From: Clostridium sp. UBA4548
GTDB taxonomy: Bacteria > Bacillota > Clostridia > Clostridiales > Clostridiaceae
Reading direction: 5' to 3'
Assembly: GCF_002387895.1 (NCBI RefSeq)
Contig: NZ_DGLI01000044.1
Coordinates: 311,709 to 375,708 of the forward strand
Length of the DNA: 64,000 nt
Under the pieces are notes generated by a model that did not search any database, was not told the DNA's origin, and was given only the letters and a program-made list of their open reading frames with translations. The translations under genes and the position numbers were made by a program. This document shows, in pieces, positions 15,749-24,799 of the stretch (positions within the stretch are counted from its first letter, which is position 1; each line of letters opens with the position of its first letter).

Positions 15749-17446
15749 TTATAAATCTCTCTCAGCAACTATCTCATCAATTATTCTTTGAAGCCTTTTA
15801 CTTGCATCTTCGATTTTGATTTTATTTCTGCTATTTAAAACACTATCAAATTTCATCAATTCAAGCTCTAGTTTACGTCTTAGATCTCCAATGCTCTCCT
15901 CGTATAATCTTTCAGCTTTTAAAAGTAACAGTTTGTTTGCTTCCTGCTCTCTTGGATGAATTTTCAAATATGAAAGCTCTTCCATTCTTTTTTCAATTTC
16001 CTCATCTGTCATATCAATATTTTGCCCTTTTATAATTGTCTTTTTACTCTCACCATTGGAAATTACTTTTACTTGAACTTCTAAAATTGAGTTTATATCA
16101 TAAGTATAAGTTACATCAACGGCTTCTTCTCCACCCCTTGCTTTTGGTACTTCTATTTCAAGTTCTCCTAAGCTTAGGTTATTGGAAGAAAATCTACTTT
16201 CTCCTTGAAGCACCTTGATGGATATTTTAGTCTGATTATCTCTTACAGTATAAAGCCTTTCTGTTCTACTAGCAGGGATAACAGTATTCCTTTCAATTAT
16301 TGGGCAAAAATACCCTGATTCATAGCGATTTTCTTCAATTTCTTTTACCACTTCTGTTCCAAGAGTGAAAGGACATACGTCTGTCAAAATTACTTCCTTG
16401 ATAGCTGTGTTTCTTTCTTTCATAGCGCCTTGAATTGCTGCACCTAAGGCAACAGCTTCATCTGGGTTTACCGAAGTGTTTGGAAAGGTTTTAAAAAGCT
16501 TGCTTACAAATCTATAGATTATAGGAAGCCTTGTTGCACCACCAACCATTACTACTTGATCTATATCAGAAACCTTCACGTTAGCGTCAGTTAAGCTTCT
16601 TTTAATTGGTTGTCTAATTCTCTCAAGAAGCTTTTCACACTGCTTTTCAAATTTATCTAAATCCACAGTAAGCTCCATAAGCTCCCCATTTATCTTACAA
16701 GTCATAGTAGGAGCTTTTTCTGATAAAAAGCTTTTCTTACAGAGCTCTGCTTGCTTTTTTATATGTGCCAAAGTCTTAGAATCTAGTTCCTCAGCCTTAA
16801 GCCCCTTTTCACCTAAAAACACATCCATGAGAAGTTCTGTAAAGTCCTCCCCTCCAAGGAAATTGTCTCCTGCTACTGCATGAACTTCCAAGATGTTTTG
16901 AAAAAGTTCTAAAATAGACACATCAAAGGTTCCTCCACCTAAATCGAAGACTAAAAATCTTGTATCTTTGTTTTCTTGATAAAGACCATAAGCAATAGCA
17001 GCTGCAGTAGGCTCACTAATAATACGTTCCACCTTAAGGCCCGCTAGCTCCCCTGCCCTTTTAGTAGCTTTTCTTCTAGCATCATTAAAATAAGCAGGTA
17101 CACTAATTACTGCTTCTGTAACTTCTTGTCCTAAGAAAGCTTCTGCATCTTCTTTTAGTGATCTTAGGATAAAGGATGATAACTCCTCTGCAGTAAAGGT
17201 TTTATTCCCTAAGTTGAATTTTTTATCCGTACCCATATCTCTTTTAAAAACACTGGCACTGGTGGTAGGGTGTAGCAGCATGCGTTCCATAGCTGTTTCC
17301 CCTACGTATATTTGCTCATTTTCATCTATACTCACTACAGAAGGTGTCAAATTCTTTCCCAGTCTATTTGGAATTATTTTAGGGCCATCCTCTGTAAAAT
17401 AAGCAGCCAAACTGTTAGTTGTTCCTAAATCAATACCAATAATCAT
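15749..17446 (-). CDS. hscC: HscC-type Hsp70 chaperone
   Basis: This 565-residue Hsp70 has an actin-like ATPase domain with GIDLGTTNSLAAYF at the N-terminus, FDLGGGTFDVSIL near 175 and VVMVGGATRLP near 310, followed by a short substrate-binding domain. It is shorter than DnaK (about 610-640) and has no EEVD-like tail, which fits the HscC branch. The ATG comes 2 bp after the stop of the upstream gene, which encodes a J-domain-like TPR protein; this is the HscC/DjlC arrangement known from enterobacteria. Client proteins are unknown. The ribosome site GAGAGA lies in the end of the upstream gene. A family A repeat lies directly downstream. Confidence 0.9.
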   Translation of the reverse strand: MIIGIDLGTTNSLAAYFTEDGPKIIPNRLGKNLTPSVVSIDENEQIYVGETAMERMLLHPTTSASVFKRDMGTDKKFNLGNKTFTAEELSSFILRSLKEDAEAFLGQEVTEAVISVPAYFNDARRKATKRAGELAGLKVERIISEPTAAAIAYGLYQENKDTRFLVFDLGGGTFDVSILELFQNILEVHAVAGDNFLGGEDFTELLMDVFLGEKGLKAEELDSKTLAHIKKQAELCKKSFLSEKAPTMTCKINGELMELTVDLDKFEKQCEKLLERIRQPIKRSLTDANVKVSDIDQVVMVGGATRLPIIYRFVSKLFKTFPNTSVNPDEAVALGAAIQGAMKERNTAIKEVILTDVCPFTLGTEVVKEIEENRYESGYFCPIIERNTVIPASRTERLYTVRDNQTKISIKVLQGESRFSSNNLSLGELEIEVPKARGGEEAVDVTYTYDINSILEVQVKVISNGESKKTIIKGQNIDMTDEEIEKRMEELSYLKIHPREQEANKLLLLKAERLYEESIGDLRRKLELELMKFDSVLNSRNKIKIEDASKRLQRIIDEIVAERDL

Positions 17447-17448
17447 AG

Positions 17449-20400
17449 TTATCTCTCTCCAATTTTTTCTTTTAGTTCTTTTACTTTATACATTAAATCC
17501 ATATTACTTGGTTCAATATTTAAGGCTTTTTCATATTTTTCAAGTGCACCTACATAATCATTTTGAAGTTCTAACATTTTTCCCTCTAATTTCATATATT
17601 CATAACAAGCACTATATTGGCACTGCGCACAATTTATAGTTTCACCCATAAGTTCCATATATGTTTTTGCCTCTTCATATTGTCCCACATTGAAGTTGTA
17701 TAGCGCCATCTTATATAGTCTTATTTTGGCAAACTCTTTGTTTTTCAACCAATTTTCAATGCTAACATAGCGTTGATTTTTAAAGCTTAGGAGTTGTTTT
17801 AAATACTTAATACCCTTATTTTCCTTCTTTAAAACCTTATATGCTTCAATTATGCCTTCTATAGCTTCTTCCTTATCTTCAGAATTATATTTTTTAGCAA
17901 CTATATATGCCAATTTATAATATATTAAAGCGCTTCTCTTCTTTCCTGCTATCCAAAGTAGGAAGTTTGCATATTTAATATAAGGTAAGCTTTCTTTTGG
18001 GAACTTTCTAAGAGCTTTTTTATAAAACTGTAGAGCTTTAGATTTATTTCCCATTAAAGCATTTATTTCTCCATTGAAAAATAAGTACTGCATCTGTCCA
18101 TTCTCTCCAAAGTTCAATAACTTTCTTGACTCCACAAAAGCCTTGTCCCATGCTCTCATCCTTATATAAATTTCTAGGATACTTATTGTAACTCTAATGT
18201 TATTTTTCTTCTCACCTATAAGGTTATAAGTTTCAATTGCTTTTTCATATTGTCCTAAAACACTATACAAATCAGCAATGTTCCAATAAGCTATTAAATT
18301 ACTCTCATCAGTACGCTGAATTGCTAATTTATAGTTTTCATAGGATTTATCTATTTCTCCTAAAACCTTATACACATACCCCATATTATTGTATGGATAT
18401 AGACTGGTATCATCACGTTTACTTGCTTCTTCAAAGGCTTCAAGTGCTTCTTTTAAATCATAACCTTTTAAATACACAAGGCCTAAGGAATTATAAAAAT
18501 AATAATCTGGATTTATCTCTATTTGCTTCTTCCCATGATAAACTGCTTTTTCATAATCCTCTTTATCATAGGTTTTCTCATAGCGACTTTCATATATTTC
18601 CATAATATCATAATTAGCATTTGTATGCTCTTTGTCCTTTTCAATTGTCTTTAAAAAACAATCCAGGGCTTCTGCTTCCTTGTCAAGGCGGTTATAGCAA
18701 AGACCTATTTTATACCATAGGTTAGCATCCTCTGGTTCTTCTTTAAGAAGTTCCCTATATACTTTTATACTTTCTTCGCATCTATTTAGGTAATATAATA
18801 GATCTCCTTTAAGCACCATACTTATAAAAGTTTTTTTCAAGGCAAGTTTTTTCTCAATAATGTCCAGTGCAAGTTGGTCTTCATCCATGTAATAATAACA
18901 AAGAGCCTGTTCATGAAGTAAATTTGTAATTTCTTTTAAATCCCCTGCTTCCTTTTGTGCAGCATTATATAGCTTGTCTAATTCGTCTGCAATTTCTTTT
19001 CTCTCCTCATTAGTAGTTGACATTAACCTTCTTGTTTTAAGGTCTAAAAACTTAAGTTCATTGCTTACTATTTCAACCTCTTTAGCTCTATTGATTACTA
19101 TTTCTGCATCCTCCAGTCTGTCATATATGTGATATACCTGAGTTGCAAAAAGATAAGGTTGTACTCCAAGAGGATAGATTTCAATGGCATCAAAATAATC
19201 ATCAATGACCTCTTTACCCATTTTTAGGTTAAAGTAAGCTTCCATTCTAAGAACATAAGCTGGATAATAGCCCTTATCCATTTCTAGGATCTTATCGCAT
19301 ACATCAACCGCAAGCTTATTTTCTTCTAGCTTTAAAAGTACATAGGCCTTTGATTGTAAATACTGAAGCACTTGAGTTGTATTTTTCTCAGCCTCCACTG
19401 CCTTATCAAGATATTCAATGGACTTTTTAAAGGCTTCTTCTTTATGATTTATATCTTGTTTTTCCTGTGCAAAATGATAGTAGCATCTATACATATAACT
19501 ATAGGCAAGTCCTAATCTATCAATTCTGCGTGACATCTTTTCTGTTCCGTCATCTTCTGTTTTTAAAATTTCAGTTATCCATTTTTCAATACATGGGAAA
19601 CCTTTTTCAAAGTTTCCTACTTCTATGTAAGCACGGCTGGCCAAATTGTAATAATCATAATAAATTTCTGAATCTACTTCTAAGCTTTCAAAAAGGTCAA
19701 TGCACTGTTCACATAAGTAATTTTGATAGTAGCACCATGCCAGTTCCAATTTTGGAGACTTATTCTCAGGTTCTTTATCTATTTGCTCTTTTAAGCTTTC
19801 AATAACTCCAATATTAGCCTTTTCAAGTCCAATTCGAAGTGTATCATTATAATTGTCTATTTCTAGAAGTTCCAAATATCTTTCTTTTGCTTCATTATAG
19901 TCCTTCTTCTTTAAGTAGTACTCACTAAGAAGAACCTTAGCCCCAAAATAGTTTGGATTAACTTCCAATATAGAGTTACATTGTTCAAAGCACTTGTCTA
20001 AATCCTCTAATTTCAAATAAAGCTCAGCCATATAATACTTTATATGAAGATTTTTAATATGTTTTGACCTTAAATTTTCTGCAATAGTTTTAGCTTCTTC
20101 AAGGTTATTATTAGCAGAAAAGTAGCGAATTTTCTCGGCTTCAAGGTATGGATGCCATAGGTTTATTTCCTCTAATTTTTCGAAAATCTCCTCTGCTCCC
20201 TCATAATCTCTCTTCTCATTCATTTTACCCAAATCTAAGCTTAGTCTTATGAAATCATCTATGTTACCTTCATCTTCTCCTTCAAAGAGGGAAAAATCAA
20301 ACCAACCTTTATTTTCAGCATCTTCCGTGATGAAATTCACAAAATTTACTGGAAACTCCTCGTATAACTCTTCCTTTGAGTTAACTAGCTCAAAAGTATC

Positions 20401-20802
20401 TTCAATAAGCTGCCAAACCTCTTGTGGTAAACGGAAATTATCCATTAAAAATACAAGTAAAGCATCTCTTGCTTCTAAACTTGTATCAAAGTCTAAGCAA
20501 ACCTCTTCTTTAAATAACTCTCTCCAACAATCCACATTACTTCTAGTAGAAAGCCTTTTATAAACAGTCTCCACTTTCTTTATCCACTGAGTAATAGGAG
20601 TATCTTCAGTCTCAATCTCCTGTTCCTCTTTAACATTTACAAGTCTAATTGCTTCTTCGTAAGCTTCTCTAAGCATCTTAAACCCTTCTGGATCATCCTC
20701 TGGATTTACTTGTACTAATTTTCCTCTATAGGCCTTTTTAATAATATTGGTATCTTTAGTTTCCTCAATCCCTAAAGTCTCAAAGACTTTTCTTTTCTCC
20801 AT
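17449..20802 (-). CDS. J-domain-like TPR protein (DjlC-like partner of HscC)
   Basis: This is a 1117-residue cytoplasmic protein. Residues 1-58 (MEKRKVFETLGIEETKDTNI, then KKAYRGKLVQVNPEDDPEGF) form a J-domain-like helix bundle in which the HPD motif is replaced by NPED at residues 33-36. The rest is a long array of tetratricopeptide repeats, for example in the segments near residues 225-330, 680-850 and 1060-1110. It should stimulate HscC and present clients through the TPR surface. I chose the ATG at 20802 with GGGGTGT upstream; a GTG at 20814 is an alternative. A palindromic operator lies 40 bp upstream of the start. hscC follows after 2 bp. Confidence 0.85.
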   Translation of the reverse strand: MEKRKVFETLGIEETKDTNIIKKAYRGKLVQVNPEDDPEGFKMLREAYEEAIRLVNVKEEQEIETEDTPITQWIKKVETVYKRLSTRSNVDCWRELFKEEVCLDFDTSLEARDALLVFLMDNFRLPQEVWQLIEDTFELVNSKEELYEEFPVNFVNFITEDAENKGWFDFSLFEGEDEGNIDDFIRLSLDLGKMNEKRDYEGAEEIFEKLEEINLWHPYLEAEKIRYFSANNNLEEAKTIAENLRSKHIKNLHIKYYMAELYLKLEDLDKCFEQCNSILEVNPNYFGAKVLLSEYYLKKKDYNEAKERYLELLEIDNYNDTLRIGLEKANIGVIESLKEQIDKEPENKSPKLELAWCYYQNYLCEQCIDLFESLEVDSEIYYDYYNLASRAYIEVGNFEKGFPCIEKWITEILKTEDDGTEKMSRRIDRLGLAYSYMYRCYYHFAQEKQDINHKEEAFKKSIEYLDKAVEAEKNTTQVLQYLQSKAYVLLKLEENKLAVDVCDKILEMDKGYYPAYVLRMEAYFNLKMGKEVIDDYFDAIEIYPLGVQPYLFATQVYHIYDRLEDAEIVINRAKEVEIVSNELKFLDLKTRRLMSTTNEERKEIADELDKLYNAAQKEAGDLKEITNLLHEQALCYYYMDEDQLALDIIEKKLALKKTFISMVLKGDLLYYLNRCEESIKVYRELLKEEPEDANLWYKIGLCYNRLDKEAEALDCFLKTIEKDKEHTNANYDIMEIYESRYEKTYDKEDYEKAVYHGKKQIEINPDYYFYNSLGLVYLKGYDLKEALEAFEEASKRDDTSLYPYNNMGYVYKVLGEIDKSYENYKLAIQRTDESNLIAYWNIADLYSVLGQYEKAIETYNLIGEKKNNIRVTISILEIYIRMRAWDKAFVESRKLLNFGENGQMQYLFFNGEINALMGNKSKALQFYKKALRKFPKESLPYIKYANFLLWIAGKKRSALIYYKLAYIVAKKYNSEDKEEAIEGIIEAYKVLKKENKGIKYLKQLLSFKNQRYVSIENWLKNKEFAKIRLYKMALYNFNVGQYEEAKTYMELMGETINCAQCQYSACYEYMKLEGKMLELQNDYVGALEKYEKALNIEPSNMDLMYKVKELKEKIGER

Positions 20803-20842
20803 GTTACACCCCACATATTTTTATATTTTATATTTTATATTT

Positions 20843-20858
20843 AATGAACAAGTTCATT
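20843..20858. promoter_or_regulatory. palindromic operator AATGAAC-AA-GTTCATT, copy 1
   Basis: A perfect 7-bp dyad with a 2-bp centre (extended TTAATGAACAAGTTCATTTAA) lies 41 bp upstream of the J-TPR start. The same core occurs at 35332-35347 upstream of the helicase-nuclease gene. Spacing and symmetry suit a TetR- or MarR-type repressor, which is not encoded nearby. Confidence 0.6.
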
Positions 20859-20900
20859 TAATTAATCTTCATTTTAATGAAGCACTTTATTTTAATGAAG

Positions 20901-21018
20901 AACTTTAGAAGCAGGTTTTGTCTGCTACTAATGTATTTTTTCTTAGCTAGACAACTGCATGGCTGTACAACAGCCCCTTATAGAAGATGGCTACTTGAAG
21001 CTTCTAAAATGTTGTTAA
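20901..21018 (-). repeat. family B repeat, copy 1
   Basis: This 118-bp element is in inverse orientation to the other copies: AACTTTAGAAGCAG at one end and AAGCTTCTAAAATGTTGTTAA at the other. Its reverse complement shares CATTTT(A/G)GAAGCTT, AAGT(A/C)TGCCATCTTCT-like and CTGCTTC(T/C)AAAGTT with 38719-38818 and 58957-59113. It lies between the chaperone promoter and a dead phosphoesterase gene. Confidence 0.65.
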
Positions 21019-21072
21019 GTTTTTTTATTTTGTTGCGCACAATTTTACGTGTGCATCATTGCACCCGTAAAA

Positions 21073-21545
21073 CTACTTGTAAGCTGCCGTTATTATAACT
21101 ATATAATCCACCTTTTCATGGGTTCTAGTGTCTAAATTTACAATCCAACCTGGTGAAATCCCTGCTTCACAGGTACAGTTGAAAACATAGGTACCACCTA
21201 ACTTTTTAAACCAAATTCATTGTGAACATGTCCACTGAAAAAGTATTTAGGCTTTTTTATCATTTGATTAATAGAAGTACTTCCATAATGAACTCCATTA
21301 CTTGCATTATCTAAGCACTTATAAGGTGGAAGATGTTGTATAATATTGGTTTCATTATCTATATGAGATTAGATAACTTATACCTTATTTCCACTTCATC
21401 ACCCTCACGGTTAGTACCATGGGCAATGAGATTCATATATTTATTATCGGTAAATTTTTCAAAAACTTCATCCCTATTATAAGGTAAATAAGTAATATCA
21501 GCTTTAGGTAAAAAGTTTATATTTAAAGTAAGCAACTTAATTTAT
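21073..21545 (-). pseudogene. decayed calcineurin-like metallophosphoesterase
   Basis: The minus strand contains FFSGHVHNEFGLK (the GHxH metal-binding motif) and, after a one-base frameshift, GGTYVFNCTCEAGISPGWIV with the tail LDTRTHEKVDYIVIITAAYK and a stop at 21073. Upstream, in other frames, are KADITYLPYNRDEVFEKFTD and IAHGTNREGDEVEIRYKL. At least two frameshifts or deletions separate these blocks and the N-terminal DxH motif is missing, so the gene is dead. Confidence 0.8.
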
Positions 21546-21632
21546 CTATGCTTTTACCTTCCTCTAAAAATAAAAAGAGGCAAGCTAAGCTCACCCCTAC
21601 ACTGATAATAATTAATTCTTCACTTTTAATAA

Positions 21633-22409
21633 CTAATTTAATCTAAAGAATATATCAGTTCTTTCGCCTACCTTATTAAAGCCTAGTTTCTTATACATCT
21701 CTTTTGCAGTATCATCCTCATCTGTAACTAGATAAATAGTATTACACCCTTCATTTGTTGCTATTTGAATTAAATGCTTAAGAATTGTAGTTCCATAGCC
21801 TTTACACTGACACTGTGGTGTAACTGTAAAATCCTCTATTTTTGCAGTACCATCATGAATAAACAAATCACAGATGCCAATTCTTTCCCCATTATGATAA
21901 CAGATGTAAGAATTTACACCCTTGTCTAAAATGTACACCTTACCGCGTCTATGACATCTTCTAGTGCAAAAATCTCTTCCTAAAGTTGCCTCATCTAACT
22001 GTAAGTCACAATATAAAATATCTTCAACCATTTCCATATTACATACTCTTTCAATGTTACAATCTTTCACCGAAGTCATATTTGAAAGCTTTGTAATATC
22101 GAAGGAATAATATCCATTTCTTGACACTTCACCTTTATACTTTAAATCCTTTAACAGGGTTTCATTAATTGTAAAGTCCAACAGAATATTGCAAAACTTC
22201 TTTCCTGCATTTATAGCAAAGGATATTTCATTTTCTATACACTTTTCAACTTCATCATTGCCCAGGTTATCTCTTATATATGTGTAGTTGTGGTAATACA
22301 TATCCTTTAGTTCGTCATCTCTATATCTAATAATATTTTCATCTTTATAATATTCACAAAAGCACTTAGTGTACTCAAATTCACATTGTTTTATATTTTC
22401 CCCTACCAT
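21633..22409 (-). CDS. GNAT family N-acetyltransferase
   Basis: In this 258-residue protein the C-terminal half (about 115-258) carries the GNAT fold, including the acetyl-CoA loop QCQCKGYGTTILKHL near residue 205 and the closing AKEMYKKLGFNKVGERTDIF. The N-terminal half is Cys-rich and not recognised; it may be a degenerate second GNAT domain, as in tandem GNAT proteins. The substrate is unknown. The start is supported by AGGAGG about 7 nt upstream. It is a single gene, downstream of the MazG-like gene on the same strand. Confidence 0.75.
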   Translation of the reverse strand: MVGENIKQCEFEYTKCFCEYYKDENIIRYRDDELKDMYYHNYTYIRDNLGNDEVEKCIENEISFAINAGKKFCNILLDFTINETLLKDLKYKGEVSRNGYYSFDITKLSNMTSVKDCNIERVCNMEMVEDILYCDLQLDEATLGRDFCTRRCHRRGKVYILDKGVNSYICYHNGERIGICDLFIHDGTAKIEDFTVTPQCQCKGYGTTILKHLIQIATNEGCNTIYLVTDEDDTAKEMYKKLGFNKVGERTDIFFRLN

Positions 22410-22452
22410 GATTAATCCTCCTAATTATCCCCTTTGTTATAAATTATGTCTC

Positions 22453-22599
22453 TCAAATTTCCTGTCTATTTTCTTGAACAATAGTTTTGTAAGCCTTTCT
22501 TTCACCATAAATATCATCTTTCAACGGATTTAGTTTGTTTTTTCTAATCATATTAAACTGATAAATTGCAAGAATAATATTTGCAATTAAAGAAGCCAA
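22453..22599 (-). pseudogene. short open frame with a membrane-like segment, possible gene remnant
   Basis: The minus strand has an open frame LASLIANIILAIYQFNMIRK followed by NKLNPLKDDIYGERKAYKTI and a stop at 22453. It has one hydrophobic stretch and a charged tail and looks protein-like. There is no ATG at the front (TTG or an internal ATG at 22551 only) and no ribosome site. It could be the end of a decayed membrane protein or a small peptide. Confidence 0.3.
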
Positions 22600-22612
22600 C
22601 TTACAATTTATC

Positions 22613-22921
22613 TTACTCAACGGTTTTTAAGAATACTCCTTCTTTAAAGCCTCCACGAGCTTCCTTTTTTTCTTCTCTCTTTTTAAGAAGGTCCTCTTCG
22701 CTATAGCCTAAATTCTCTGCAAGACCAAAGACAACTTCCATAATATCTGCAAGCTCTTCTAGGTTCTTATCCTGCATAAATTCATTAACTTCTTCCTTAA
22801 GCTTATCTTCAAGAAGTGGTAAAAGCTGCTCCTTTGAAACTATTGAAGTTTCACACCTTCTTCCATCCCCTTCAATAACCTGTGGAATTTTATCACGAAC
22901 TAATTTGTTATAAACTTTCAT
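22613..22921 (-). CDS. MazG-like nucleotide pyrophosphohydrolase
   Basis: This 102-residue protein starts MKVYNKLVRDKIPQVIEGDG, the typical start of the small all-alpha NTP pyrophosphohydrolases. The metal-binding motif is KLKEEVNEF followed by ELADIMEVVFGLAENLG, which supplies the ExxE...ExxD acidic set. These enzymes hydrolyse non-canonical or excess NTPs to NMP and PPi. The length is normal. It is a single gene. The upstream gap carries a copy of the 3' end of the histidine phosphatase gene. Confidence 0.85.
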   Translation of the reverse strand: MKVYNKLVRDKIPQVIEGDGRRCETSIVSKEQLLPLLEDKLKEEVNEFMQDKNLEELADIMEVVFGLAENLGYSEEDLLKKREEKKEARGGFKEGVFLKTVE

Positions 22922-22931
22922 TTTTAATACC

Positions 22932-22977
22932 CCTTACTTCCAAATTCTATTTATCTCAACTTCATTCATTTCATTAT
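22932..22977. repeat. 46-bp direct repeat, copy of the histidine phosphatase 3' end
   Basis: CCTTACTTCCAAATTCTATT and the following 26 bases recur at 24083-24128 with one mismatch. In the other copy this sequence encodes the last residues KMNEVEINRIWK of the histidine phosphatase. The two copies flank the alpha/beta hydrolase gene. Confidence 0.85.
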
Positions 22978-23918
22978 GAAATATAAGCCTTTATTTCCCT
23001 TGCAATATTTAAGTATTCATGATCATGTACATAATGACTACAATTAAGATAAATGATCTTACCCCCTGATATCTTATTGATAAAATTTTCTTGAAATTGT
23101 GTCCATTGTTTTTCACTCCAACCAGTACCAGTACCATTTGAAGAAAACATTAAAATTGGAACCTTTGGTAACTTACTATTGTCCACTATTTTTGCATTAT
23201 TTTTAATTTCTTCTAATTCATTTAGCATAGTTTTAGTTGTAGTTCTTCTGAAAAATACAGCTCTATATATGTCTTTTTCACTATTGCTTAAAGTGCCATA
23301 TTTAATAGCTTCACTTTCCGCAATTCCAGGTAAAATCCTAGTTATTCCTATGTTGTTAGCAAAGGCTGCAGCTTTTGCTAAGGGCATATTTAATTTATAA
23401 TTTTCATAGGTTTCTGGCACTGCCATATCTAGTCCTATAATAGCACTCACTTCTTCTGGATATTTCTGTGCCCAATACAAGGCTTCAATGCCAGACATAG
23501 AATGAGGACAAAGGATAAAGGGTCCTTCAATACCAGCTTGTGTTAATGCTGCTCTTGATTGATTTAATATTGTATCAATATCTCTTTTTTCATCAACTAC
23601 ATCACTAAAGCCATAACCCAGCTTTTCTATTACAACTATTCTATAGTCATCACTTAGCTGAGAGAACAAGGATTTAAAATCTAGAATTGGAGAAGAAGTG
23701 CCTCCACCTGACATAAACACAAGGGTTTTCTCTCCATGACCTTCTGTATAAATACTGATTTTATGACCATTAACTTCCACTATTTCCCCCAAGGGTTTAA
23801 ACAGCTTAGCTTCTCTCTTTAACTGAATTTTATTATAAACATATATTATTGTTATGATGATCATTAGTACCAATAAACTTATAAGTAATATTTTCTTTGC
23901 TTTTCTTAATACTTTCAT
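22974..23918 (-). CDS. membrane-anchored alpha/beta hydrolase
   Basis: This 314-residue protein has an N-terminal transmembrane helix (about 10-28) after a basic start, so the catalytic domain is probably outside the membrane. The fold signature is FMSGGGTSS (oxyanion region) near 68, nucleophile Ser140 in CPHSMSG, and a C-terminal His in NCSHYVHDHEY. The Ser motif is HSMSG rather than GxSxG. The substrate is unknown; family members are esterases or peptidases. The start is set by the GGGGGATT sequence upstream. The last codons overlap the direct repeat at 22932-22977, and the gene may have been inserted next to the histidine phosphatase gene. Confidence 0.8.
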   Translation of the reverse strand: MKVLRKAKKILLISLLVLMIIITIIYVYNKIQLKREAKLFKPLGEIVEVNGHKISIYTEGHGEKTLVFMSGGGTSSPILDFKSLFSQLSDDYRIVVIEKLGYGFSDVVDEKRDIDTILNQSRAALTQAGIEGPFILCPHSMSGIEALYWAQKYPEEVSAIIGLDMAVPETYENYKLNMPLAKAAAFANNIGITRILPGIAESEAIKYGTLSNSEKDIYRAVFFRRTTTKTMLNELEEIKNNAKIVDNSKLPKVPILMFSSNGTGTGWSEKQWTQFQENFINKISGGKIIYLNCSHYVHDHEYLNIAREIKAYIS

Positions 23919-24082
23919 TTAATCCCCCAAATACATTGCCATATTCCCACTACAAAGGCTTATTCATCTATGGTTAATTATACCATACACCCTTACTGTC
24001 TGCCCTATGTTTATAACATTGTAATAACATGACTTCAACTTCTGCCACGAAGTAATTTGCTATAGACTTATATTACTAATAT

Positions 24083-24128
24083 CCTTACTTCCAAATTCTA
24101 TTTATCTCAACTTCATTCATTTTATTAT
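24083..24128. repeat. 46-bp direct repeat, original copy
   Basis: Partner of 22932-22977 with one mismatch. Here it encodes the C-terminus and stop of the histidine phosphatase gene. Confidence 0.85.
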
Positions 24129-24657
24129 CCTTAAAAGTTAGCACATACACATCTGGATTAGTTAAGCTTTTCCAGCCTTCATAACCAAATGAACTATCAA
24201 AGTATTTAATAATCAATGAAAAAAGCTCTCCATGAGTTACCACAGCAATGTTACTTTCTTCCCTTTTAATTAAATCCCTTAAACCCTCTATAGCTCTAGA
24301 GGTAGCTTCCCTCGAGGACTCTCCACCTTCATATTTTAAATCCATATCCTTAAAGGCAGATTTTAACAGTGGAGTAAAATCCTCCACATCCTTTGAAGTT
24401 AACACTTTCTCCTTAAATCTTTCATCAATATTTATAGATAAATTAAGCTCTTTGCTTAATGGAGTTATGGTGTCTACTGCTCTCACATAAGGACTAGAAG
24501 CTATGTACTGAATATCATAAGGCTTTAAAAACTCCATAAGGTCTTTAGCTTGCTTTAATCCAAGGTCAGTGAGCTTTGCCTCAGCAGGTTGTCCCTCTGC
24601 TTTGCAGTGTCTGATTAGGTATATATTTTTAGGGTTATTGTTCTTGATTAAACTCAT
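24085..24657 (-). CDS. histidine phosphatase family protein (phosphoglycerate mutase-like)
   Basis: This 190-residue protein has the catalytic motif IYLIRHCKAEGQ near residues 12-22 (RHC in place of the common RHG) and the second catalytic His in VVTHGELFSLII near residue 140. Together these form the phosphohistidine pocket. The protein is of normal length for small phosphatases of the CobC/PGM type; the substrate is not known. I chose the ATG at 24657 since AAAGG lies 9-10 nt upstream, although the ATG at 24666 is possible. It is a single gene. Its 3' end is duplicated 1.15 kb away. Confidence 0.75.
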   Translation of the reverse strand: MSLIKNNNPKNIYLIRHCKAEGQPAEAKLTDLGLKQAKDLMEFLKPYDIQYIASSPYVRAVDTITPLSKELNLSINIDERFKEKVLTSKDVEDFTPLLKSAFKDMDLKYEGGESSREATSRAIEGLRDLIKREESNIAVVTHGELFSLIIKYFDSSFGYEGWKSLTNPDVYVLTFKDNKMNEVEINRIWK

Positions 24658-24799
24658 AGTTCTCATACCTTTCTTTTAGAAATAATTTGTTACAACTCCG
24701 TTTTATTCTTTAAGTGTTGATAAACTCTTATAGTAATAACTAATGAAATTGTAACTGCAACTTACAAAACAATATAACTTGATCTTTACAATACTTTAA

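Noticed and set aside
18237..18605. Long frames opposite the TPR gene
   Set aside because: They are shadows of the Lys/Glu/Leu-rich TPR coding strand with no ribosome sites.
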